Source: Metaphire vulgaris
Lineage: Eukaryota; Annelida; Clitellata; Crassiclitellata; Megascolecidae
Assembly: GCA_018105865.1 (NCBI GenBank)
Contig: CM030841.1
Span: 6,415,229 to 6,479,228, forward strand
Length of the DNA stretch: 64,000 nucleotides
Reading direction: 5' to 3'
Part shown: in pieces, positions 40,401 to 49,744 of the stretch
Layout of the letters: every line of letters starts with the position of its first letter
Numbering within the stretch: the stretch's first letter is position 1
Program-made: the position numbers and the translations under genes
The notes under the pieces: model-generated
What the model saw: the letters and a program-made list of their open reading frames with translations, nothing else
What the model was told of the DNA's origin: nothing
Databases searched by the model: none

Positions 40401-42867
40401 CAAATAAACAATAATTTATAATTTTAATGTGTCAGTCACTGTATTTGTTCCACATAAATCTTTCGTTGTATAATAATTTAATAATAATATAATAATAATA
40501 ATTGTGACTGCTAGAGCAAAGTCTGGAGCGTTGATCATTCAGGGCAGTTCTAGAGACAAGTAAGGAGATATAATCAGGACAGAATGGATCGTTCAAAGCC
40601 CAGTAGGTGAGCAGGCATCGCTTGAAGATGCACTCAGAAAATTCGTAGCCAGTGAAGCTTGTTTCTTAGAAAAGGCATTACGTGATCGTTCCCGTAGCAA
40701 CCAAAATCAGGAGAACAGAAACATTCACAACTGATTGTAGTCGATTTAACCGATTGCCTTGAAGGTGTAAGTGGGCAAATCCTTATATATTCTTAATGCT
40801 AAATGCATTTGCCTAACCACAGAAATAATTTATTAGTCACTAATTTTACTAAATAATACTAGCCTCTGCTTTTGGTTGCCCATAAAGGAGGGCATACTTG
40901 TAGCAAAGATTCTTTGGTAGATTTTAATTCAAGTTTTTGACTGCTTTTAACCATTGTTGTTAACCTTTTGCAGTTGAGTGCAAACTATGAATGGAATGAC
41001 AAGGTAGCATTTGTCTGATTCATTTGACAAAATGTTAAACTCAGAAATGAACAAAGAAACTTCAACAATTCAACAAATCAATAGGCCAATAATTGGCTGT
41101 CTGATAATCGGCCACATACATTATTGGTGGACTTCTAATTCTAAATCAAACATTTAACCTTGAAACAAATAAACAATAAAATAAAACATTTACCTTCACT
41201 GTAATTGTTCCATCTTTGCCAACTTTCTTCATTGCATTTGAAATTATTTCACCAATGGACTTGTCACCATTAGCGGAAATGGTGGCAACCTGCACCACAG
41301 AAGATAAGTAAAAAAAGTAAAAGTCCTTCTTGAGCCTAACTGGCTCATAGGGTGGCACTAATCTCCGTTGCTATAGCTCACAGTCAGGCATGTAATGTTG
41401 GATTGGTTACTTAATGCACCAAAGACAAAAGTCACAAAGTCTTCTTTCATTGACATGGTGTTTATAGATATTGTATTGTATATTGTATAGGCAGCTAACT
41501 GTTTACTGATGCATGAAAGAGATTAACTATTGGTGTATAGACTGGGATGACAAGATGAAGAAGTGTACAGGAGAAGATTCTATAAGTTTACAGAAAAGTC
41601 GTGGCTTCAGGAAAAGTTGTGTTTGAGTTAGAGAAAATATTCAGAAAAAGGGGTGGTCAAAGATGTCTTTGATAATGATGAAAATGAACCATGTGCGATA
41701 GAAACTATTAGAAATGCGTTTGAGCTAGACGAGAATAGAAAATGCTCAAAATAGGTTCATTTGAATATTATAAATCGTCCGTGAATAAATGTAGAAAAAA
41801 CGACGGATATTGAAAAGAGAACTTTCTTCTGTTAGATTTGAAAAGAGAATGGTAACACTACGTAAATGCAATTAATGTTCATTATCAAGTTGAAATATTG
41901 TGCATATTGTTATTGTTAAACGTTGTGAAGGAGAAGATTTCATGTTGAATTGGTTACTTATTGTTAAAGACAAAATTTTGCTCTTCTTTCATTACTTTGG
42001 TTTATATGTATATATACAGCCAGCTAACTGCTTTGTGCCCAACTGATAGCAGCTATGTAAACATGACAAGATGAAGAACTTCTAAAGACCATTCTATAAG
42101 TTTTTAAAAAACTCATGGCTTCATGAAAACCTGTTTGACTTATCTCAGCCTCCTACCACTGCTCCTTCTTTTACCACCGCCTTCTAGAAAGTAAGGCTGA
42201 GTCAACCTTAATCCTTATGACTCCTGTGGGTCTCGAACCCACGACCTCCTGCTCTATTGTCCAATGTTTTTACCACTCTGCTAACTTCCCACCCATACAA
42301 GATAAAGTTCAACAAAATATCTGTATTACAGGAAGCAATAACAATTACAAAAACTTTTTTCCTGTGTTCACATCTGTTTCTATAGCATATATGTACGGCG
42401 TGTGTGCGCAGCGTGTGTGTGAAGGAGATAATGCACACAGTGCGACTTATACTCTTTCCATCATTAAACTAGCAAAGCTCTGTATCACAAAATAATGACT
42501 TCACAATAACCTTCTGCTTCTTAAGGAAAAGTTGGAGAACAATTCCAAAATATTTGAATTAAATACCAAAAGTCATTAAGTATTGTTTTTTAAATTAATT
42601 AACAGTTTCAGGCAAACACACATCAGACACTTTACCTGAGCAATTTCTTCTGGGGTTGTAACCTTTTTTGACATGGACTTCAGATGCTCAACAACTGCAT
42701 CAACAGCCACCATGACACCTTCACACAATATCATTTAAACAGGGCTATACATACTATCAGTTAAAGAGAGTATAAACAATTAAGTGCTCAGATCAATCAC
42801 AAATATATAATTTCAATCTAAGTTCTGTGCCTTAAATTAAATATGGCAGATTCATCAGATGCTGATT

Positions 42868-42910
<43 letters not shown>

Positions 42911-44280
42911 GTCTACCTCTTCTGCAACTCTAAACTATTTGTATAATTATTATTCCTATTTTCACTGTTAATATTCCTATTATCACTGTCATTATAGTCA
43001 TCGTCGTCATCATCATCAATTTATCATCTACCACTTGCTGTAGGGTATCCCTAGAATGTACTGATTCACAAGACACCATCAGTAATCATTATACAGGGAA
43101 CAAATGACTATCATTTTCAGTTAGCTGGTTTATTATTTTATTTTATTTTACTAACAATGGCAAGACTAAAATGTTCAATAATTAGGTGACATCATGCTTC
43201 ATGTCAAGGTCACTAGGAGGCTAAAAAGTCATGACTTGCAACATTGAATGACTACTGACACCCATTGCCCAAATCATCTGCCAAGCATCACACTTTAAAA
43301 AAGTCTTGTCCACAGAACTAATACCAATATTAGCCATAACATTATAAATTGCAAATTGTGAAACAAGTTGAATGAATGAATCAACACTATATTGGACTAG
43401 TCTTCTTACTCTGTTGCACAGAATCAACACAATCAACAGTCACATTTTGCCAAGACTACATTCAAACACACAGTTGCAGGCGACACTAACCTCGTCGGAT
43501 TTCAATGGGGTTGGCTCCCTTACTGATTTTTTCAAAGCCCTCCTTGGCAAATGCTCTAGCCAAGATGGTGGCAGCCGTTGTTCCATCTCCAGCTTCTTCA
43601 TTTGTCTTGTTGGCCACTTCCTGAACCAACTTTGCTCCAATGTTCTGAATCTTATCCTTCAGATCAATGGCCTTGGCAACTGTGACTCCATCCTTAGTGA
43701 TCTTTGGACTGCCCCAACTCTGTTCAAGAACTACATTACGACCCTGAAAAACCACCATCTACACATTGTACTAATATAGCAAAAACATCTAAATTTCCCT
43801 CATAATTAATGTTGCATTATTTAACAGAAAGATCTAGACATTGTATAATTTATTTTCCATGTATTATAAACATATATTCAGCATCTGGCATTTCTAACTA
43901 CATGGACATCACATAAGTATTATTGTTCCATACATGAGAAATGGTATGCAGCTGACTTTAAATGTGAATTATCACGTAATTAAATTTCTGCTAAATAAAA
44001 TAAATATAAACAAAACATAACAGTAATTCAAGCTTCAACACAAAATCTGATGAAGAAAAGCTCAATAATTGCCTTTGGCCCCATGGTGACAGCAACAGCA
44101 TCAGCCAAAATATCAACGCCTAAAAGCATCTGATGCCTTGCTTCAGCGCCAAAGCGCACTTCCTTAGCATAACTTCTTTGCGATGCTGGCACAGTTGTTG
44201 CTGCTGCAGAAGTCCGAAGCAAATGACGAGACACAGATGGTACCAATCGACTCGCTAGACGATACATTGTGGCAAATTCT
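34491..44280 (-). CDS. HSPD1: Mitochondrial 60 kDa chaperonin (HSP60), C-terminal exon missing
   Basis: Group I chaperonin that folds proteins in the mitochondrial matrix with HSP10 and ATP. Coding exons: 44073-44267, 43491-43743, 42636-42718, 41194-41289, 39073-39166, 38376-38544, 37671-37770, 37143-37250, 36212-36349, 35428-35602, 34491-34669. All phases match, giving 530 residues. Residues 1 to about 33 form an Arg/Ser-rich mitochondrial presequence before YAKEVRFG. Later come [14 protein letters not shown], nucleotide-binding [13 protein letters not shown], and the cpn60 signature [12 protein letters not shown]. The start ATG at 44267 follows an acceptor at 44281, so a 5' UTR intron is likely. 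Human HSP60 has 573 residues; the last ~43 (from VVRTALLDAAG) are not found intact, and the frame stops at IMDPTK before a weak GTCTGT donor. Exon 1 has a GC donor. Introns hold LINE, SINE and piggyBac remnants. Confidence 0.93.
34719..34800 (-). pseudogene. Duplicated fragment of HSPD1 exon 11
   Basis: CCATAATTCCAGACTTCATC and CTTTCCGTTGAGTGCATCAT repeat the exon at 34491-34669 almost exactly for about 55 bases, inside the adjoining intron. The fragment lacks splice sites and ends in a second partial TTGAGTGCATCA. It belongs to the same pattern of local near-duplication as 31.4-34.4 kb. Confidence 0.7.
34968..35187 (+). pseudogene. LINE ORF2 C-terminal fragment
   Basis: Translations give [16 protein letters not shown] and, in another frame, [18 protein letters not shown] followed by tandem TGA codons (GATGATGATGA). 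This pattern resembles the RTE/R2-like LINE C-terminal end. It is flanked on both sides by ATAATGGAC/ACTTATAACAG words like pogo/Tigger ends, suggesting insertion into another element. Lies in an HSPD1 intron. Confidence 0.45.
35865..36114 (-). mobile_element. tRNA-derived SINE (type 1)
   Basis: On the minus strand the head at 36114-36044 reads GGGTATGCGGTGGAGCAGTGG, with A-box-like GTGGTTAGTGCACTGG and B-box-like GGTCCGTGGTTCAACTCC. After it comes a conserved body, CAGTCGACTCAGCTGTGAAT. A second copy in the opposite orientation lies at 37465-37640. The tRNA head is not a functional tRNA, because no complete cloverleaf was seen. Confidence 0.7.
36501..37108. mobile_element. piggyBac-like element with transposase remnant
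   Basis: TTAA occurs at both ends (36501-36504 and 37105-37108). Internal inverted termini are CTCTGTTGCACCCATTTTT and, inverted from the right, CTCTTTCGTGGCCATTTTT. On the minus strand at 36883-36668 a short frame ends [18 protein letters not shown] followed by ENFH, resembling the C-terminal Cys/His finger of piggyBac transposases. Most of the transposase is gone. Lies in HSPD1 intron 8. Confidence 0.6.
37465..37640 (+). mobile_element. tRNA-derived SINE (type 1), opposite copy
   Basis: Contains GAGCAGTGGTTATGCATGG, CTGCCAATCTTGAGGTCCGT and the body CAGTCGACTCAGCTGTGAAT, matching the SINE at 35865-36114 in reverse orientation. Its 5' head and middle are decayed. It ends close to the 3' end of HSPD1 exon 7. 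Confidence 0.6.
39374..39644 (-). pseudogene. LINE RT 3' fragment with (TAA)n tail
   Basis: The minus-strand translation gives [18 protein letters not shown] and [13 protein letters not shown], the terminal RT consensus. It is followed by GCGCTGTATAAGTTGTCTTG and a TAATAATAA tail at 39374. In the HSPD1 intron between exons 4 and 5. Confidence 0.75.
39690..40400 (+). pseudogene. LINE RT fragment, plus strand
   Basis: Frameshifted translation gives [62 protein letters not shown] and finally WNCLHSS-like and FKEFKTW segments. This order (KTE.LW.SS, LGV..D, HWLPV..R, LWNSLP, FK..LKT) matches CR1/L2 RT 3' halves. An imperfect second copy of part of it follows at 40815-41110. Confidence 0.65.
40815..41110. 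repeat. Degraded tandem copy of 40000-40330
   Basis: CATAAAGGAGGGC, ATGGAATGACAAGGTAGCAT, TTGTCTGATTCATTTGA and AACAAAGAAACTTC recur in the same order as at 40076-40275, about 800 bases apart, with many deletions. Lies between HSPD1 exons 4 and 5. Confidence 0.7.
41390..42130. repeat. Intronic near-duplicate pair
   Basis: The passages at 41393-41660 (GGATTGGTTACTTAATG, ATGACAAGATGAAGAAG, ATTCTATAAGTTTACAG) recur at 41941-42130 (GAATTGGTTACTTATTG, ATGACAAGATGAAGAAC, ATTCTATAAGTTTTTAA). They are in the same order, shortened and mutated. Lies in the HSPD1 intron between exons 3 and 4. Confidence 0.65.
42125..42297 (-). mobile_element. tRNA-derived SINE (type 2)
   Basis: The minus strand starts GGGTGGGAAGTTAGCAGAGT (A box TTAGCAGAGTGG) and has the B box GGTCGTGGGTTCGAGACCC, then a non-tRNA body with GGTTGACTCAGCCTTACTTT. 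The spacing fits a pol III promoter, but a cloverleaf with an acceptor stem is not formed, so a SINE is preferred to a tRNA gene. Confidence 0.65.
42868..42911. repeat. (AAT)n microsatellite
   Basis: About 14 triplets in an HSPD1 intron, followed by short ATTATTCCTATT repeats. Confidence 0.85.
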
Positions 44281-44404
44281 CTACAAGAAAATTGTGAAAT
44301 CTTAGCAAGCATGAAACAAAGAGTTCCAGTACAGGACTTGCTTGAATTATTTCTATTTCCAGTCAAACATCTCCAAACGAAATATCTTTAAATTGCAACA
44401 ACTA

Positions 44405-44484
44405 TTAACCCCTTTACTGGCCATTTATTCATAATGCAATGTAAAATGGACGCATATACGAGTCATGGCCAGTAAAGGGGTTGA
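44405..44484. mobile_element. 80-bp piggyBac-type mini-element
   Basis: TTAACCCCTTTACTGGCCAT and the inverse ATGGCCAGTAAAGGGGTT bracket about 36 bases. The left TTAA is intact and the right is TTGA. CCC-starting ends next to TTAA are typical of piggyBac elements. It lies in the probable 5' UTR intron of HSPD1. Confidence 0.65.
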
Positions 44485-45554
44485 AACAGCAAAAGGTTTA
44501 CAGACTGAACTGCCATTGTTTAGACAGCATGACTTGGCTGTTTATCAGCACACTGTCAAAGTTAGTGTTAGCTCAAGCTGTTACCATTTGAAAAACATGG
44601 CCTAACACCCGATCATTAAAATCAAATAAAAATTTTAAAACCAACTTTATTTATTGGATTTCAGCTGCCCTCATTTAATGAAGAAAGCTAGTATATTAAG
44701 CGATCATTTTGCTGTTGTTTTATTGACGATATAGGTTACAATTCAAATTGCTGCATTTTTGGGTGGCGGCAGCCATATTTCCATGGTTCTGCCAGCTTTG
44801 TAGATTATCACAAAATTTTGCAGACATCAACCAAGCAAAACAAGCATTAAGTAACTTAAGTAACACACCTGCACTGAAAATGGCAATTAGAATAGGTCCA
44901 GTGGACCATGCTGGAAATAGCAATTACCATAGTAATTTGTGCCTGTATCAAACAATTGCAGTTTTGACAAGTGCATAATTTAATTAACTGTTTATCACCT
45001 TTGCCATTTACCAGAAAGTTAATTTGACATTAAATACATTTTTAAAAAATCAATTACAAAGCGATTTAATTCTTCAAACCACAGAAAATATGATGCAACG
45101 TGCTGCAATTAGGCTTTCCAAATTGACCAGCCCTGTCAAAATGCTGCATACAAATCACCTTACGATTAGCCGGCCATAGCCTAATACTTTTTATTTCATA
45201 CATTCTCCCTTCTTTGATTAAATTACTGATTCACGTTCCGGTCGCTCTCGTCTATCTACCGGTTAGGCGAAGTGCTACACTAATATTAACCATTACATTA
45301 CTGACCCACACCGAAAACAACGTCTATAAATTATCGCATGAAATTTAAACTTTTTGCAAGGATTCTAAATTTTAAGCGATATTCGGTCGTTTCGACCGTT
45401 CTAATACAGCCAAAGGTTGAAGGGCAAAGGAGTGAGCACGTGTCCCAAGCCAGCGGATAATGATCATCCGCTCCACAGACTACAACAAACAACTCAACTG
45501 TGTCCAAGACCAACAGCTCCGTTTCAAGAGCACCGTTCCGTTAAAGATTCTGAA

Positions 45555-45730
45555 GTGTACCTGATCAGTGACTGCGGAAAAATAGCGCAACAATAACGCG
45601 ACCGAGACGGACACTTCGAGAGACTCCCGTGGAAATGCTGCTTCTAGCGACAGACAAAAGAAGGCACATGCGCCAACATAAAGATAAATGCGATTCTTCC
45701 GTCGATTCTATGTGCGTCGACATTCCAGAG
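45555..45730 (-). promoter_or_regulatory. Probable 5' UTR exon and promoter region of HSPD1
   Basis: On the minus strand a donor-like CAG|GTACAC lies at about 45560, upstream of the acceptor at 44281. The DNA from 45200 to 45720 is richer in CG than its surroundings. A weak heat-shock-element-like arrangement (TTC nn GAG nn TCC) is at 45615-45627. HSP60 genes are often paired head-to-head with HSP10, but no HSP10 exon was seen on the plus strand beyond this point. Confidence 0.3.
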
Positions 45731-46313
45731 AGAAGCGATGTTTGAGACGTTCCCGCATAATTGTGTTTATGCAATTATATTCACCATGCAGCTATGTTCA
45801 CCAGACTATTGAGACTAAGATAGAAATTCTTACTTCCAATGTGAAAACGGAAAGAGACCTGCTGCTTTACTAATCCATTTTCTAACAAATAGGGCCTACT
45901 TAAAGAAAAGCTACTCCAGTCTCCAGCCCAATTAAAGACTAAAGGACTAGTTGTAGGCCTATAACTAAACCTATTACCTCTGTCATGCAGGCCTACATGC
46001 TGTATGTAGGCCTAGTCTGTAGACTCTATAGTGGATTATATTAACTCTGTAGGCCTATCGCTCCCTACACAAAAGACTAATTAACGAACTTTGAAGCACC
46101 ATTTGCACAAAAACTCAGTTTTCTGCTGCCATAGACCAAAATTTAATAAGGCATTAGGCCTAGGCCTACTGGTACCACTGCTTGGATCAAAAATTCATTT
46201 TTGTAATCTGCGCTGAGCCTAAATGCAGTGGTTCGTCTTTTGACCAAAATTCTCGATCACTCCTCCAAATTTAAAACCTCAGATTTTATGTTGTCTGTCC
46301 TTCATTCTATAGG

Positions 46314-46640
46314 CAGTGGCGTAACTAGGGGGCGGGGGAGCACTTTGTTGACAGCCCCCCGGGCCCCGGGCGGGGGCCCCCGATGAGGGTCCAAGCTAGG
46401 GTTAGGTTAGGGTTAACCCTAACTTAAAGTTAACCCTAACCCTAGAAATGATGTGGTGCTCGAGGACCTTTTTTTTGCTTGTCAGGGTTAAAAAGGTGGA
46501 GACTGGAGATGAGATAACGTTTTTTTGCTTGTCAGGGTTAAAAAGGTGAGATGATGTTTTTTTTGCTCGTCAGATGGAAACTCTGGGGCCCCCATGTAAA
46601 AGTTGCCTCCCGGGCCCCCAAAAGTCACGCTACGCCACTG
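46314..46640. mobile_element. hAT-type MITE (CAGTGGCGTAAC termini) with TTAGGG repeats
   Basis: Ends CAGTGGCGTAACTAGGG and CACGCTACGCCACTG. The flanks are no longer matched. Inside are palindromic GGTTAGGGTTAACCCTAAC stretches (about 46395-46445) and three reverse-orientation copies of the shared motif (T-tract + GCTTGTCAG or GCTCGTCAG). Confidence 0.75.
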
Positions 46641-47155
46641 CGCTTAGGCCTATTGAACCCCTTCTAATTTATGGCCATATGTTGAACTAAAACAAATGCT
46701 ATTTGCAGAACTTCAAAATATGACCCCGGGATGAAGAGCAGGCAGCAGTGTTTTATCCAGACTCCAGGCCGGGGGTGATTGAGACATTTTCTTTCGTTTG
46801 GACTGTTCCACCCCTAAAATATTTGTTACCCTCAAAATGCCGCCCCTAGGCAAGTGCCTCCCGCTTACGCCAGTGCACCTGCTCACTTTTTGCTTGTTAG
46901 GCCTACATTTTACATTATATTAAAGGGCTTCAACTAGCTCAGTAACTAAACTAGTTGCTTTGTCTGATTAACGAAGATGTTATCAAATTATGTCGAATTT
47001 ATGTAGGCCCATAATTAAAATTGTATCAATTAAGAAAGTTTGGAGTTTCCGAGAGAAGAAATTCAGCTTTTGATCGATTGAAAACGTTTGTTAATTTTAT
47101 CGCACCTTCAGGACTTAATTTCAGGACTAACTGCAAAAAATAAGCTTATAGTTTA

Positions 47156-47558
47156 GGGGCTGTCCATTAATTACGTCAACAATTTAGGGGGTTTAAAAAA
47201 GTTTGACAGTTGTCGACAGGGGGGGTCAAGAGAAGTTGACATCAACAATTTCACTTTTTACAAATAATCAAAAAATTGGAAATTTCGTGGAATACTACTT
47301 ATTACAATGAAAAAAGCATGGCAAAAAGGTCATCAACACCACATTTTGACACTCGATGAGCAAAAAAGTGGGAAAATGGTAAAAATGGTCATCACCACAA
47401 AAATAATAACCTTGTTATTGGGACCTGTCATTGATCTGGGGGGGGTCAAAAGTTTTTGACATAATTATAGCGGCAGGGGAGACTGAAAGTTGACAGTTGT
47501 TGACAAGGGGGGGTCAAAAATTGCCCAACAATTGTTGAAATATTTAATGGAAGGCCCC
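47156..47558. mobile_element. PIF/Harbinger-like MITE, copy 2
   Basis: Same family as 326-762: GGGGCTGTCCATTAATTACG at the left and ATTTAATGGAAGGCCCC at the right. It is flanked by TTA on both sides (47153-47155 and 47559-47561). Confidence 0.85.
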
Positions 47559-47561
47559 TTA

Positions 47562-48656
47562 TAATAAGGCCTACAATTTAATTTTAAAGCAAATAACACA
47601 CTGTGTGATTACTTGAAGTACAAACTGAAAGTTCTGTTATTATAATCATCACATGCTTATTGCAATCAATGACTGAAGTCTTTCAATAGCAAACTCAAAG
47701 ACTTTGATCAATTAGCACATATTGCTAAGAATCGATAGTAAAAATACTGAATACTAAAGTATCAAGTTACAAAGAAAATTTAACAGAACAAAGGCAATTT
47801 GTTACTATTCCTCATGGGAGTTAGGCCCTATCCTATTACAAAGATTCAACATTATGTCTTATCCTGTAGAGAACTTCCACAGAAAATTCTAAACTGTTTT
47901 AAATAAAATAACTCCTGCAGTCAATTTATGATTAATCCATATACCATTTGACCATTCAATTAATTAATTTAAATACCAGTTTCAATGTCAATGTCATAAA
48001 AATAAACTCAAATTTAATTATAAATGATTACAATTATTATATCAAGCACAATCTGATAAGTGAAAACCTAATTTGTTTTAAAAAAATAATAGGAAATGTT
48101 ATGTACAGTAGTTTCTTTTGCAAACAACAGGAAACTGTAGACAAAAACATAACATTTCACTTTTGCAAAACAACAACAAATAACATTGAACCATGACTTG
48201 TTTATAAAATCATTCAATAGCAAGGATCCACACACACACACATAGTTCTTTGTCTGCAGATACCGTCTAATCTACTAAATGTAGGTCTACTTGGCTTCCT
48301 AGAAATGTAGGGCCCCTACTGCAAAAGTTAGCTAATATATTATTTCATTCTATTGTTGCAGTTCCACTTGGGGGCCATCCATATAGTACATATGCTAAAA
48401 GGCACATTTTCATACCATCTGCCTATTGCATCCCATACATTTTTTGGACCCCCTTCTCCCATAAAAACAAATTAGCTGCTCTACTCCACCCACAACCTGG
48501 TTTATTAAATTAGACTTTTTAATATCATGTTTTCTAACGTCGATATTTAGTAAAGAAATACAATAGAACATTCAGATGTTATTGTCTTGAACACTACATC
48601 TGACAAAATAATAATTATTGTAATTGTGTTCAAGTCTAATGTAATTAGATTTATAA

Positions 48657-48694
<38 letters not shown>

Positions 48695-49744
48695 TTTGCA
48701 TACTCACATACTCAGTCGAGACCCCCTCAACCCATATGTGCTACATGGATGGACCCTTGGTAATAAGAAATCTAAATAGGGAACTTAACCACAGACACAT
48801 GCATCCTTAAAATAGCATTCAACTGCTGACATCCTTGTTCTCATTCTCACTATGTATCCATGTTAGTAGGTCTACCAGAAACTAGCCATGGTGTTCTACC
48901 TTGAGCAAACTATCTCAATGTTTCTTCATGAAATTACATTACCGGTACTTTGATCCAAGTAGATGTCCACATGGTTTTCCTCCTATGTTACATGGCAGAC
49001 AACATCTGACAACAGCAATCTATTTCCACCCAAAATGCCAAAGCCATCACAACGTTTCTCCTGTTCGAAGTGGTGCACTATGGGCAACCCTTTAAATCCC
49101 TTATAAAAATGTGCCTTTTAATTCTAAGTTTTCCATTGTGCTCATATTTCACCACTGCAGGTCATTCAAAATTTCATGCAAGCCTTATAAACTCAACATT
49201 TTACTCTATTACTCTCATTGGGGTTGTACAATAGATCAATATGGCCGGTAGTTCTCCAAATTTCAATTGCAAAATTTTTGTACAAGTAATGCTGCTAAAT
49301 AGCGCTAAATGCCACGGTCATACAAAATATTTCCACAGTAAGAGAAGCTAAACACTTTAATTAGTTTTGTCACAAGTGCAATATATAATTCAAAAGTAAT
49401 TGAGATTAACTTTAGCTGCTGGTTTCAAAATATAAAAAGATCTAGCTTCATTCACATCAATGTGAAGTCCTTACAAAAATTAACAAAATGAATAAGAGAT
49501 GCAAATACTGCCGGATTTTGACAAAAAAAACTATGTTTCAACAAATTGAGAAAGTGCACACTTGGCATTTGAAAATCTATACTATAACTGAAGAGAATTT
49601 ATTTCAGGAAAGTTACACAGATCAGTTTATGCAGAGATTTTAGCCTCTAGCAGACCGATACAACATGGTCATCTGGAGATCATAAGACCCCCACTTCACT
49701 AGTTTTTATCCAAGAAAAGCACATCATATCAGATTCCACAATAT
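47562..49744. other. AT-rich stretch; likely 3' UTR and intergenic DNA
   Basis: No gene was recognised. A (TA)n tract lies at 48659-48691. The part nearest 49744 is downstream of the stop codon of the two-membrane-segment gene and probably contains its 3' UTR. No polyadenylation site was assigned with confidence. Confidence 0.35.

Noticed and set aside
42215..42297. tRNA gene on the minus strand
   Set aside because: A and B boxes are good, but no complete acceptor stem or plausible anticodon arm; a SINE body follows.
46395..46445. Chromosome end or true telomere
   Set aside because: Only a few TTAGGG units in head-to-head form inside a bounded MITE.
45700..48200. HSP10 gene head-to-head with HSPD1
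   Set aside because: Expected from other animals, but no HSP10 exon motif was seen on the plus strand here.
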